A DNA stretch of 64,000 nt. It comes from Bog-473 sp036502025 (GTDB lineage Bacteria; Actinomycetota; Acidimicrobiia; Acidimicrobiales; RAAP-2). The translations under genes were made by a program, and so were the position numbers. The notes beneath the pieces are model-generated. The model did not search any database, was not told the origin of the DNA, and saw only the letters and a list, made by a program, of their open reading frames with translations. Below, piece after piece: positions 7,917 to 15,603 of the stretch. Each line of letters opens with the position of its first letter. Position 1 is the stretch's first letter. Location of the stretch: contig DASXZJ010000061.1 in assembly GCA_036502025.1 (NCBI GenBank), positions 10,682-74,681 of the forward strand, in the 5' to 3' direction.

Positions 7917-9437
7917 GTGACCGCCGTCGACCCCCGCTCCCCCTGCCTCATCGGCGCCGCCCGCCACACCTGGCACGCCGCCGACGCGCCCGACGGCGCC
8001 CCCGAGCCGCTCGACATGTGGGAGCACGTCGCCCGGGCCGCCGCCCTCGACGCCGGCGCGCCCGACGCGCCGGCGCAACTCGAGCGCATCGACGTCGTCT
8101 ACACGCAGTCCTGGCAGTACGACGACCCGCCGGCCCGCCTGGCCGAGCGCCTCGGCGCCTCCCCCACCCCCGCCGCGGCCCGGCTCCACTACACGGGCAT
8201 CGGGGGCTCGGTGCCCCACGCGCTGGTGGCCGCCGAGGCCATGAAGATCCTGGATGGCCACCTCGACCTCGCCCTGATCGTCGGCGCGGAGGCACTGGCC
8301 ACCGTGCGCCGGCTCAAGAAGGCGGGCGAGAAGCCGGCCTGGTCGTTCCCTCCAGCCGAGCGCCGCCCCTTCCCGATGGAGATGGACTTCCACCGCAGCG
8401 AGATCGCCCACGCCGTGTTCCAGGCCTACCTGACCTTCGCCCTGTTCGACAACGCCCGCCGGGCCCACTTGGGGCGCACGCCTACGGAGCACGCGGCCCA
8501 ACTCGGGCGGCTGCTGGCACCGCTCACCGAGATCGCCGCGGCCAGCCCGCACGCCTGGTTCCCCCGCGCCCGCACGGCGGCGGAGATCAGCACCCCCTCG
8601 GCCGACAACCGGATGGTGGCCTATCCCTATACGAAGCTGATGACCGCCATCATGGACGTCGACATGGCGGCCGGGTTGCTCCTGGCCAGCGCGGCCAAGG
8701 CCGACTCGCTGGGCGTGCCCGAGGAGAAGCGCGTCTACCTGCGCGGCTGGGGCTACGACGAGGACCACTCGCACGTGGCCGACCACGCCGAGCTGTGGCG
8801 CTCCCCCGCCATGGGCGTGGCGTCGAACCTGGCGCTCGGGGCGGCGGGCCTATGGATCGACGAGGTGGCCCACCTCGACCTCTACTCCTGCTTCGCCAGC
8901 TCGGTGAACTTCGCACTCGACGCCCTCGGGTTGGACGAGGACGACCCGCGCCCGGTGACCCAGACGGGCGGGCTCCCCTATCACGGCGGCCCGGGCTCGA
9001 ACTACATGACGCACTCCATCGCCGCCATGGCCGAGACGCTGCGCGCCGACCCGGGCTCCTACGGGCTGGTGAGCGGGGTGGGCATGCACATGCAGAAGCA
9101 CGTCTACGGCGTCTGGTCGACGACGCCGGGGACCATCGCGCTGGAACGAACGACGGGGACCTCCGCCGGGACGCCCACGGGGAAACCGGCACCGTCTCGC
9201 ATCGTGGCCTCGCCCGAGGGCCGGGCCACCGTGGCCACCTACTCGGTGCTCCACGGCCGTGACGGCGGCCCGGAGTCGGCGTTGCTGATCTGCGACCTGC
9301 CCGGCGACGGGCGGTGCTACGCCACGCTCGACGGCGGCGCCGACGCCATGGCGGAGGCCGAAGCGGTCGAGCTGATCGGGCGCACGGTCACGTTGACGCC
9401 GCAGCACGACGGGGTGAACCTGGCTCGACTGGACTGA
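7917..9437 (+). CDS. Thiolase-fold acetyl-CoA acetyltransferase-like protein, no nucleophilic Cys
   Basis: A 506-residue thiolase-superfamily protein. The first half carries the thiolase core (LALIVGAEALATVRRLKKAG). The region that holds the nucleophilic cysteine in true thiolases reads HYTGIGGSVPHALVAAEAM, with no Cys. Late motifs LYSCFASSVNFALDALGL and GGLPYHGGPGSNYMTHSIAAM match the second half. The last ~100 residues form an extra beta-rich, OB-like tail, as in long actinobacterial homologues. Without the Cys, a Claisen thiolase reaction is unlikely; a retro-aldol-type or CoA-ester-binding role fits better. It starts 25 bp after the dehydrogenase and is probably in its operon. Confidence 0.75.
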   Translation: MTAVDPRSPCLIGAARHTWHAADAPDGAPEPLDMWEHVARAAALDAGAPDAPAQLERIDVVYTQSWQYDDPPARLAERLGASPTPAAARLHYTGIGGSVPHALVAAEAMKILDGHLDLALIVGAEALATVRRLKKAGEKPAWSFPPAERRPFPMEMDFHRSEIAHAVFQAYLTFALFDNARRAHLGRTPTEHAAQLGRLLAPLTEIAAASPHAWFPRARTAAEISTPSADNRMVAYPYTKLMTAIMDVDMAAGLLLASAAKADSLGVPEEKRVYLRGWGYDEDHSHVADHAELWRSPAMGVASNLALGAAGLWIDEVAHLDLYSCFASSVNFALDALGLDEDDPRPVTQTGGLPYHGGPGSNYMTHSIAAMAETLRADPGSYGLVSGVGMHMQKHVYGVWSTTPGTIALERTTGTSAGTPTGKPAPSRIVASPEGRATVATYSVLHGRDGGPESALLICDLPGDGRCYATLDGGADAMAEAEAVELIGRTVTLTPQHDGVNLARLD

Positions 9438-9450
9438 CGGTGGGGGCCGC

Positions 9451-10035
9451 TCAGGACCAACGGCTCAGATCCTCGGGGGTGTCGATATCGAGGGCCTCGC
9501 CCGGGCACGGCACCTCCTGGACCAGGTCGGGGCGATCCCGCATCAGCTCACGGGCCCCGACGTCACCGGTGCGCGGGAGCAGAGGCCACACCGCCTTGAC
9601 GAGCCGGGTTGGCGGCGAGCGGTGTCCCCCGAAGGTGGCCACGGCGATGGGGCTGTCGGTGCCGGCCACCTCCGACCAGGCCGCCGGCGGCACCAGCGGC
9701 TGGTCGCCCAGCCCGACCACGACCACCTCGTGACCGCCACGTTCGGCCGCCTCGACGCCGGCCGCGAGGGAGCTGGCCTGGCCCGACGCCCAGTCCGGGT
9801 TCTCCACCACGACGACGTCGGCGGGAAGCAGGTCTGACAGGTCGACGGGGCCGACCACGACGAAGGTCGTATCGAGGTGGGCGCGGCGCACGTGGTCGAG
9901 GGCCCAGGCGACGAGGGGACGGCCGCGGAAGGGGGCGAGCAGCTTGGGACCGTCGCCGAAGCGGGTGGACCCGCCGGCGCACAACAGGACCGCCGCCGTG
10001 GCCGTGGCGCCGGTATCGGCGTCGAGTGGCGTGGG
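9451..10035 (-). CDS. mocA: MocA/MobA-like molybdenum cofactor nucleotidyltransferase; start codon not identifiable
   Basis: About 190 residues with the MobA-like NTP-transferase fold: AAVLLCAGGSTRFGDGPKLLAPFRGRPLVAWAL at the N-terminus (nucleotide-binding LCAGGSxRFG), GLGDQPLVPPAAW in the middle and DIDTPEDLSRW at the end. Family members transfer CMP or GMP to molybdopterin; the CTP type serves xanthine-dehydrogenase-like enzymes, which fits the IorAB genes directly upstream. Oddity: between the stop of the upstream gene (10037-10039) and the first beta strand (~9996) this frame contains no ATG, GTG or TTG. The given end is the first codon after that stop. A non-standard start, a +1 frameshift from the upstream gene, or a base error are all possible. 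Confidence 0.7.
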   Translation of the reverse strand, partial: PTPLDADTGATATAAVLLCAGGSTRFGDGPKLLAPFRGRPLVAWALDHVRRAHLDTTFVVVGPVDLSDLLPADVVVVENPDWASGQASSLAAGVEAAERGGHEVVVVGLGDQPLVPPAAWSEVAGTDSPIAVATFGGHRSPPTRLVKAVWPLLPRTGDVGARELMRDRPDLVQEVPCPGEALDIDTPEDLSRWS

Positions 10036-10036
10036 C

Positions 10037-10513
10037 CTACATGTCCTTCTCGCCGGCCACGATGGCCTCGCGGATTCTGGGGTAGGTGCCGCAGCGGCAG
10101 ATGTTGCGGATGCCGTCGAGGTCCGCCTCGGTGATGGACCGCCCCTCGGCCTGGACCTCCTTGACCAGGGCCACGGCCGCCATGATCTGACCCGGCTGGC
10201 AGTAGCCGCACTGGGGCACGTCGAAGGCCAACCAGGCTTCCTGCATCGGGTGCAGCGGCTGGCCGACCGTCGCCGGCAGGCCTTCGATGGTGGTGATCTC
10301 ATCGGTCGGCTTGAGGTCGGCCACCGGCACCGAACACGGGTTGAAGGCCTTGCCATTGATGTGGCTCGTGCAGGCGCGGCACACCTCGAGCCCGCAGCCG
10401 TACTTCGGCCCGTTGATCCCGAGCAGGTCGCGCAGGACCCAGAGCAGCCGGACGTCGTCCTCGACGTCCACGCTGACCGACTTGCCGTTGACGATGAATG
10501 TTTGCGTGGGCAC
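10037..10513 (-). CDS. Isoquinoline 1-oxidoreductase-like [2Fe-2S] small subunit
   Basis: A 158-residue iron-sulfur subunit of the xanthine oxidase family. The plant-type ferredoxin domain has C-GLEV-C-RA-C and a later C (NPC) near residues 40-65. The helical second-cluster domain has CGYCQPGQ near residue 102 and CRCGTY near 140. Electrons pass from the molybdenum subunit through these clusters. The GTG start has GGAGG 8 nt upstream, overlapping the stop of the large-subunit gene. Gene order (large, small, MocA-like) and the lack of an FAD subunit gene match IorAB-type enzymes that use an external, often cytochrome, electron acceptor. Confidence 0.85.
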   Translation of the reverse strand: MPTQTFIVNGKSVSVDVEDDVRLLWVLRDLLGINGPKYGCGLEVCRACTSHINGKAFNPCSVPVADLKPTDEITTIEGLPATVGQPLHPMQEAWLAFDVPQCGYCQPGQIMAAVALVKEVQAEGRSITEADLDGIRNICRCGTYPRIREAIVAGEKDM

Positions 10514-10525
10514 TGGACCTACCTC

Positions 10526-12922
10526 CTAGAACGCGTTGGACAGGCCGTCCGTGAGTGACGGCGGGAGCGGCGGGATCACCGGCGACGGGGTGAAGCCCAG
10601 CGGGCCGTTGTGGTTGATGGGGAAGCTTGTCGGCATCGTTCCGGTGGCCCGGGCGTAGGCGCAGGCCACGGCCGCCATGGACGCGGCCACGCCGAACTCA
10701 CCCGCCCCGCCGGGCTCTCCGGTGGTGGGCGGCATGACGATGATCTGCACCTCGGGTGGCACATTCCACTGCCGGGTGTAGAAGTAGTTGTCCCAGCTCC
10801 CTTCCAGGGGTAGGCCGTCCTTGAAGTGCAGGCTGGAGGTGAGTGTCTGGGCGATCCCGTCCATCAGCCCACCCATTATCTGAGCCTGCAGGCCGAGCGG
10901 GTTGATCGGCAGGCCGACATCGACGACGAAAACCGCCTTGGTGACCCGGGGGCCGGTGGCGGCGTTCTCCACCACCCGGTTCACGGTGGCCGGCGTGCAG
11001 TCGATCTCGACCAGGGCGGCGCAGACGCCCTTGTACTCGGAGTGGAACGCAATGCCCTGCGCCGTGCCGGCCGGCATGCTGCGGCCCCAATTCCCGACCT
11101 GGGCGACCCTGTCCAACACCGCCGTCGAACGGGCGTCCTTGAGGAACTGGCGGCGGAACGCGTAGGGATCCATCGACATCCCGTTGGCGAGCTGGTCGAC
11201 GATCAGCTCCATCGCCGTCGTGGTGTCGGGCGAGTAGATGTTGCGCATGCTGCCGGTGTGGAAACCCATGTCGACCTCGTTGAGCACCTGGTCGGTCGCC
11301 CCGAAGTTGTAGGGCACGCTCTGGGTCAGCTCGAAGATCGTCTCGGCGTAGCCGAGGTTGCCCAGCGGCAGCTCGGCCAGCACCGAGGTGATGATCTCAC
11401 CGAACCCGTGCGTGAAGTCGGTGGAGACACTGGTGTGCCGCTGCTCGTAAGCGAACACGTTGCCCGGCGCGTAGCTGGCTCGGACCCGTGACACGGCCAT
11501 GGGGTGGGTGCGACCGTGCCGGAAGTCGTCCGTGCGGTGCCACATCAACTTGACGGGCTTGCCCATGGCCTGCGAAATCTCGGCCGCCTCCTGGGCGGCG
11601 TCGGAGAAGAGATGGCGACCGAACGAGCCGCCCCCGAGCACGACGTGCACGGTGACGGCGGCGATCGGCAGGCCCAGGTTCTTGGCGATCACCTCCTGGG
11701 CCAGGATCGGCGCCTTGAGGCTCGACCAGATTTCGGCGCGGTCGGCGCGGACGTCGGCGATGGCGCAGTTGGTCTCCAGCGGGCTGTTGCTGCGGAAGTA
11801 GAAGGTGAAGTCGGCCCCCACCGACTTGCCGAGCAACGGGGGGGCGAGGAACGGGATCTCGTTGGAAAGCTCCTCGAGGATGGTGGCGTCGGACTGCCCG
11901 TCCTCGGTCCCGGGGCCCCAGGTGACGTCGAGGGCGTTGACGGCATCGATGCACTGACCGAAAGTGGCGCCCCGTACCGCCACGCCCGTCGACACCGGCA
12001 CCACATCGGTGATGCCGGGCAGGGCGGTGACCGCGCTGAGATTGTTCACCGAGCTGACGGTGCCGTTGATGGTCGGGGGCCGGCACACCATGGTGGGCAG
12101 CGCGTTGGGGACGTGGATGTCCATCGTGAACACCTTGGTGCCCGTGACCGACGCCAGGGCATCGGTGCGGTACTGCGGGGTCCCGATGATGGAGAAGTTG
12201 GAAGCCTCCTTGAGCACGACGTTCATCGGGGTGGTCTGGGATGCGGCGGCGGTGGTGGCCAGCGATCCGTAGGTAAGGCTCTGGCCGTTCTGGGCGCTGA
12301 TCACCCCCTCCTTGGTGGTGAGGGTCTCGGCGATGACGCCCAACTGGGCGGCGGCCGCCTCCAGCAGCTTGAGGCGCACTCCGGCCGCCGCGATGCGCAG
12401 CGGCTGGTACAGCGACCTGGTCGAGTTCGACCCCCCGGTGAACTGGTTGAGCTCGAGGGCGGGCGTGGCGTCGGCCAGGGTGACGATGACCTTGTTGAGC
12501 GGTAGGTCCATCTCCTCGGCGATGATCATCGCCATCGAGGTGGTGATGCCCTGCCCCACCTCGGCCCGGGGCAGCGCGAAGGACGCCGTGCCGTCGCTGT
12601 TCATCACGACCGAAATCAATCCCGAGGTAGGCGCGGCGGCGAGGTCCTGGAGATCGCCCAGGTCGAAGAGATCCGCAGGCTCAGGCAGGGACGGGATGAC
12701 GGCGCCGGCCTTGGCCGGTGAGAGCTCGTCATCGACCAGCCTGGCCGCGACGACCAGGGTCGGTGCCGCCAGGACGAAGCCCAGGAAACGGCGCCGGTCG
12801 ATACCGGTGGCGAGCAGCCCCTGACCGGTGGCGAGCAGCCCCTGCTTCGGCGGGTTCGACGACGACTGTGCCGTCGAACGTTCCCGGGCCTCTTTGATGA
12901 CCGGCCGCAACGGTGCTCCCAT
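10526..12922 (-). CDS. IorB-like molybdopterin-binding large subunit, Tat-exported
   Basis: A 798-residue molybdenum hydroxylase subunit. The twin-arginine signal DRRRFLGFVLAAPTLVVAARL is at about residues 42-62, so the complex is exported folded. Further on are IITSVLAELPLGN, the GGGSFGRHLFSDAAQEAA cofactor-binding stretch and GEPGGAGEFGVAA near residue 740, which carries the conserved catalytic Glu. Family members hydroxylate N-heterocycles or oxidise aldehydes. I chose ATG 12922 because GGAGG lies 8 nt upstream; an upstream in-frame extension to 13033 lacks support. The N-terminus before the Tat motif contains a duplicated GLLATGQ segment. Confidence 0.85.
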   Translation of the reverse strand: MGAPLRPVIKEARERSTAQSSSNPPKQGLLATGQGLLATGIDRRRFLGFVLAAPTLVVAARLVDDELSPAKAGAVIPSLPEPADLFDLGDLQDLAAAPTSGLISVVMNSDGTASFALPRAEVGQGITTSMAMIIAEEMDLPLNKVIVTLADATPALELNQFTGGSNSTRSLYQPLRIAAAGVRLKLLEAAAAQLGVIAETLTTKEGVISAQNGQSLTYGSLATTAAASQTTPMNVVLKEASNFSIIGTPQYRTDALASVTGTKVFTMDIHVPNALPTMVCRPPTINGTVSSVNNLSAVTALPGITDVVPVSTGVAVRGATFGQCIDAVNALDVTWGPGTEDGQSDATILEELSNEIPFLAPPLLGKSVGADFTFYFRSNSPLETNCAIADVRADRAEIWSSLKAPILAQEVIAKNLGLPIAAVTVHVVLGGGSFGRHLFSDAAQEAAEISQAMGKPVKLMWHRTDDFRHGRTHPMAVSRVRASYAPGNVFAYEQRHTSVSTDFTHGFGEIITSVLAELPLGNLGYAETIFELTQSVPYNFGATDQVLNEVDMGFHTGSMRNIYSPDTTTAMELIVDQLANGMSMDPYAFRRQFLKDARSTAVLDRVAQVGNWGRSMPAGTAQGIAFHSEYKGVCAALVEIDCTPATVNRVVENAATGPRVTKAVFVVDVGLPINPLGLQAQIMGGLMDGIAQTLTSSLHFKDGLPLEGSWDNYFYTRQWNVPPEVQIIVMPPTTGEPGGAGEFGVAASMAAVACAYARATGTMPTSFPINHNGPLGFTPSPVIPPLPPSLTDGLSNAF
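12803..12844. repeat. Perfect 21-bp tandem duplication inside the Tat leader of the large subunit
   Basis: Two identical 21-bp units (12803-12823 and 12824-12844) encode GLLATGQ-type heptads just before the RRR motif. The unit is a multiple of three, so the frame is kept; it looks like a slippage duplication in a tolerant leader. Confidence 0.85.
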
Positions 12923-13240
12923 CGGCTGTCCTCCCCATGTGTGGCTCCACGGCAGCGTGGAACGACCGCCCCGCGGCGATGACAGAACGACGGCTCCGGT
13001 GGGGGCGGATTTCCGGGCCTCTGAGAACAACATACGCCGGGCCTAGTCCTTGTGCTTGCCTTCGTGGACCACCGCCCTCGACTCAATCGGCTCGGCCCAT
13101 CAAACCGCCGCGGCGCGTGCCATATGGCCTCAAACGCGCCGCCCATTGACGGTCGGCGACCGGGTGTGATGACCCGGCAGTGCTCCATGGCTGGTGGAAT
13201 CAAACGCTTGTTTGAGTCTCGCCACGAAACCCTCGGCCGG
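12923..13240. other. 318-bp intergenic region upstream of the IorAB-type operon
   Basis: No credible gene in any frame. It carries the ribosome site of the large-subunit gene at its left edge and a perfect palindrome at 13200-13215 near its right edge. A second GTTTGA-like half site is not evident. It is the only stretch over 300 bp without a gene in the window. Confidence 0.6.
13200..13215. promoter_or_regulatory. Palindrome TCAAACGCTTGTTTGA, possible operator
   Basis: Arms TCAAAC and GTTTGA are perfect inverted repeats around GCTT. The shape resembles TetR-family operators. It lies ~280 bp upstream of the large-subunit start and just after the stop of the flavin-oxidase-like gene, so it could control the IorAB-type operon. 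It differs from the TGAC-N6-GTCA sites. Confidence 0.45.
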
Positions 13241-13828
13241 CTAACCCAAATGGGTGGCGGCGTTTGAGCGCGAGGCGGGGGAGAGTCCGGCCATCCCGTC
13301 GATGCTGGTGGTGTTCTTTTCGGTCCAGTAGGTGCGGACCCCGTCGGGCCCTTTGCGAGCGGACCACTGGTCCATGGTGGGCCGGTGACCCTCGAAGGAC
13401 ATGAACGGCACGCCGTAGCCGCACGAGTCGGCGATCCGGCTCACTTCGACCACGATGATGGAGCGAACGCCGACGCCCGTTCCACCCGGGAAGTGGACCG
13501 CCAGGCCTCCGAAGTCCGGATCCTCGACCGGCACGACGCAGCCTCGCCCGTGGAGCCGAACGATCCGGGGCGGACCGGTGAAGGCGCAGAACATGACCAC
13601 GATGCGACCGTTCTCCTGCAGGTGGGCGATGGTCTCGACCCCGCTCCCGGTCTGATCGAGGTAGGCCACCCGGCGCTCACCGAGTACGGCGAATTCCTGG
13701 CGATTGCCCTTGGGGGAGCAATTAACCATGCCCTCGGCCGCCAGCGGTGCGGTGGATACAAAGAAGACCGGCTGCTCGACCAGCCAGCCGGCCAGGCTCT
13801 CTTCGATGATGTCGTAGGTCCTACCCAC
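13241..13828 (-). CDS. Pyridoxamine 5'-phosphate oxidase-family FMN-binding protein
   Basis: A 195-residue protein with the split-barrel flavin fold. Near the start QPVFFVSTAPLAAEGMVNCSPKG is the family signature, followed by RVAYLDQTGSGVETIAHLQENGRIVVMFCAF and PRIVRLHGRG. The C-terminal part (SCGYGVPFMSFEGHRPTMDQWSARKG) matches the longer actinobacterial members. These are FMN- or F420-linked reductases of unknown substrate, not true PNP oxidases. The GTG at 13828 fits the usual N-terminal length, though the GAGGAG ribosome site abuts it; the frame stays open upstream to 14437 without a better start. It is divergent from the MogA-like gene. Confidence 0.75.
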   Translation of the reverse strand: MGRTYDIIEESLAGWLVEQPVFFVSTAPLAAEGMVNCSPKGNRQEFAVLGERRVAYLDQTGSGVETIAHLQENGRIVVMFCAFTGPPRIVRLHGRGCVVPVEDPDFGGLAVHFPGGTGVGVRSIIVVEVSRIADSCGYGVPFMSFEGHRPTMDQWSARKGPDGVRTYWTEKNTTSIDGMAGLSPASRSNAATHLG

Positions 13829-13890
13829 CTCCTCAGTCTCGCGCGGCCGGACACGGCATCTGGAGGCGGGGACGCGCCGGACCGTCGCAG

Positions 13891-13896
13891 TAGCGT
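13891..13896 (+). promoter_or_regulatory. -10 element of leaderless promoter for the Moco operon
   Basis: TAGCGT, then 7 nt, then GTG 13904; no ribosome site lies upstream of that GTG. Confidence 0.4.
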
Positions 13897-13903
13897 CGCC
13901 GGG

Positions 13904-14371
13904 GTGACTTTCGACGCCAAGGTGCTGACGGTCTCGGATTCCGTGAGCCGGGGTTCCAGGGAGGATCTCTCCGGGGCCGCGCTGGCCGGCGTCCTGGCCG
14001 ATCGTGGCTTCACGGTGGTGGAGCGGCGGGTCGTGACCGACGGCGTGCTGCCGGTCTCCACCGCGCTGACTGAGCTCTCGGCGGGCTTCGTGGGGCTGTT
14101 GGCCTCGACGGGGGGCACCGGCTTCGCCCCCACCGACCTCACCCCCGAGGCGACCCGCTCGGTGCTCGAACGCCACGCGCCCGGACTGTCCGAGTCCATG
14201 CGCGCCGCCAGCCCGCTCGGTGGCCTGTCGCGTGGCGTTGCCGGGACCATCGGTCAGTGTCTCGTCATCAACCTGCCCGGGTCGCCAAGAGGAGCGGTCG
14301 AATCGATCGAAGCGGTCATGGGGATCCTCGGGCACGCTCTTGAACTCCTCGCCGGACACCAGCCCCATTGA
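13904..14371 (+). CDS. mog: MogA/MoaB-type molybdopterin adenylyltransferase
   Basis: A 155-residue protein of the MoaB/Mog fold, which activates molybdopterin as its adenylate before molybdenum insertion by MoeA. Visible: AKVLTVSDSVSRGSREDLSG at the N-terminus, VVTDGVLPVSTALTEL, the binding loop LLASTGGTGFAPTDLTPEAT near residues 66-85, and GTIGQCLVINLPGSPRGAVESIE near 125-145. The start is set by the conserved N-terminal strand; the frame is open far upstream. It is the first gene of a run that continues to 19313, though 96 bp separate it from the next gene, so a second promoter is possible. Confidence 0.85.
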   Translation: MTFDAKVLTVSDSVSRGSREDLSGAALAGVLADRGFTVVERRVVTDGVLPVSTALTELSAGFVGLLASTGGTGFAPTDLTPEATRSVLERHAPGLSESMRAASPLGGLSRGVAGTIGQCLVINLPGSPRGAVESIEAVMGILGHALELLAGHQPH

Positions 14372-14467
14372 CGCGAGGAATGGCAGCGCCCGTTCGATCC
14401 TTGTCAAGCCCATGATTAGTGTTCTTGGGAGGTTCACCCGGGTATTCGGTGGCGGAAGGGGGCAAAC

Positions 14468-14779
14468 GTGAAGGACGTGCTCGACGACATCGAACGGTGG
14501 CAGAAGGTCGGACGGCGCGTCGCCTTGGCGCGGGTGGTCGGCGTCATCGGCTCGGCGCCCCGCGATCCGGGTGCCGCCATGGCGGTGAACGATCAGGGGG
14601 ACGTGGCCGGTTCAGTGTCAGGCGGGTGCATCGAGGGGGCCGTCGTGGCCGAAGCCCTCGAAGTGCTGGAGTCCGGCCGACCTCGACTCTGCACCTTCGG
14701 CTACTCCGACGACGAGGCGTTCTCAGTGGGCTTGACCTGTGGCGGAACCATCCGGATCTTCATCGAGGCGCTCGACTGA
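14468..14779 (+). CDS. XdhC/CoxI N-terminal domain protein (stand-alone)
   Basis: A 103-residue protein that is only the N-terminal XdhC_CoxI domain. It shows VALARVVGVIGSAPRDPGAAMAV, the SVSGGCIEGAVVAEALEVLE motif and GLTCGGTIRIFIE, whose conserved cysteines (GGC, TCGG) bind Moco or its sulfur. XdhC-type chaperones hold sulfurated Moco and insert it into xanthine-dehydrogenase-like enzymes. GTG 14468 has AAGGGGG 5 nt upstream. The stop overlaps the next start by one base (TGATG), so this domain and the Rossmann domain are made as separate, coupled chains. Confidence 0.85.
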   Translation: MKDVLDDIERWQKVGRRVALARVVGVIGSAPRDPGAAMAVNDQGDVAGSVSGGCIEGAVVAEALEVLESGRPRLCTFGYSDDEAFSVGLTCGGTIRIFIEALD

Positions 14780-15603
14780 TGGTCGGCGCCTTCGCGATCG
14801 TGCACGACTGTCTGCGCAAAGACCAACCGGTCGCGCTCGTCACGGTGATCCAGCTCGAATCCGAGGACCACTCAGACGAGGGGCGGTCCGCACTCGGCGC
14901 CAAGCTGGTGGTGCGTCCCGACACCGAGCCTGTGGGTTCTGTCGGGGACGCCGAACTCGACCGCGTCGTCACCCGGGACGCGCACGGCGCCCTCGACGCC
15001 GGTCACAGCGTGGTCCGGCACTACGGCCAGCGCGGCGAGCCCCTGCAGACCGACGTCACCGTCTTCATCGAGGTGTTCGCACCCCCTCGCCGCATGCTGA
15101 TCTTCGGGGCAGTGGACTTCACTGCCGCGCTGGTGCGGGTCGCCAAATTCCTGGGCTTCCACGTCACGGTCTGTGATGCCCGACCGGTGTTCGCCACCAC
15201 GGCCCGCTTCCCCGAGGCCGACGAGGTCGTGGCCGACTGGCCACACCGCCACCTGACCAAGGTGGCGGACCAACTCGGCTCGTCGGACGCGATCTGTGTG
15301 CTGACCCACGATCACAAGTTCGACATACCAGCCCTGGTGGCGGCGTTGAACACCAAGGCGGGCTACGTCGGTGCCATGGGCTCCCGCCGGACCCATGAGA
15401 CCCGGGTGGAGCTGCTGCGGGCCGAGGGAGTGGGCCCTGAGGGAATCAAGCAAATCATGGCCCCCATCGGTATCGACATTGGGGCGCGCACACCGGAGGA
15501 AACGGCCGTCTCGATCTGCGCCGAGATCATCTCACGTCGGGCCGGAGTGACGACCGCCTCGCTCCGGGATTCTTCGGGACCCATCCACCGGGTCGCCTCA
15601 TGA
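14779..15603 (+). CDS. XdhC family protein with Rossmann domain
   Basis: A 274-residue protein. Its first ~90 residues (VALVTVIQLES...GAKLVVRPD...GSVGDAELDRVV) look like a diverged second copy of the XdhC_CoxI domain in which the cysteine motifs are missing. From about residue 105 is the XdhC C-terminal Rossmann domain: RRMLIFGAVDFTAALVRVAKFLGFHVTVCDARPVF, then CVLTHDHKFDIPAL and GYVGAMGSRRTHETR, all family signatures. With the stand-alone domain before it, it probably forms a two-chain Moco-maturation chaperone for the IorAB-type enzyme. It overlaps moaE by 4 bp (ATGA). Confidence 0.85.
   Translation: MVGAFAIVHDCLRKDQPVALVTVIQLESEDHSDEGRSALGAKLVVRPDTEPVGSVGDAELDRVVTRDAHGALDAGHSVVRHYGQRGEPLQTDVTVFIEVFAPPRRMLIFGAVDFTAALVRVAKFLGFHVTVCDARPVFATTARFPEADEVVADWPHRHLTKVADQLGSSDAICVLTHDHKFDIPALVAALNTKAGYVGAMGSRRTHETRVELLRAEGVGPEGIKQIMAPIGIDIGARTPEETAVSICAEIISRRAGVTTASLRDSSGPIHRVAS

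Noticed and set aside
13052..13267. A 71-codon frame in the 318-bp intergenic region
   Set aside because: No ribosome site, no family, runs across a palindrome and into the flavin-oxidase gene.
13829..14437. N-terminal extension of the flavin-oxidase-like protein
   Set aside because: It would be antisense to the MogA gene and the homologous N-terminus begins near 13828.
14372..14467. Possible Moco riboswitch between mog and the XdhC-domain gene
   Set aside because: The 96-bp gap is too short and shows no convincing multi-stem aptamer pattern.
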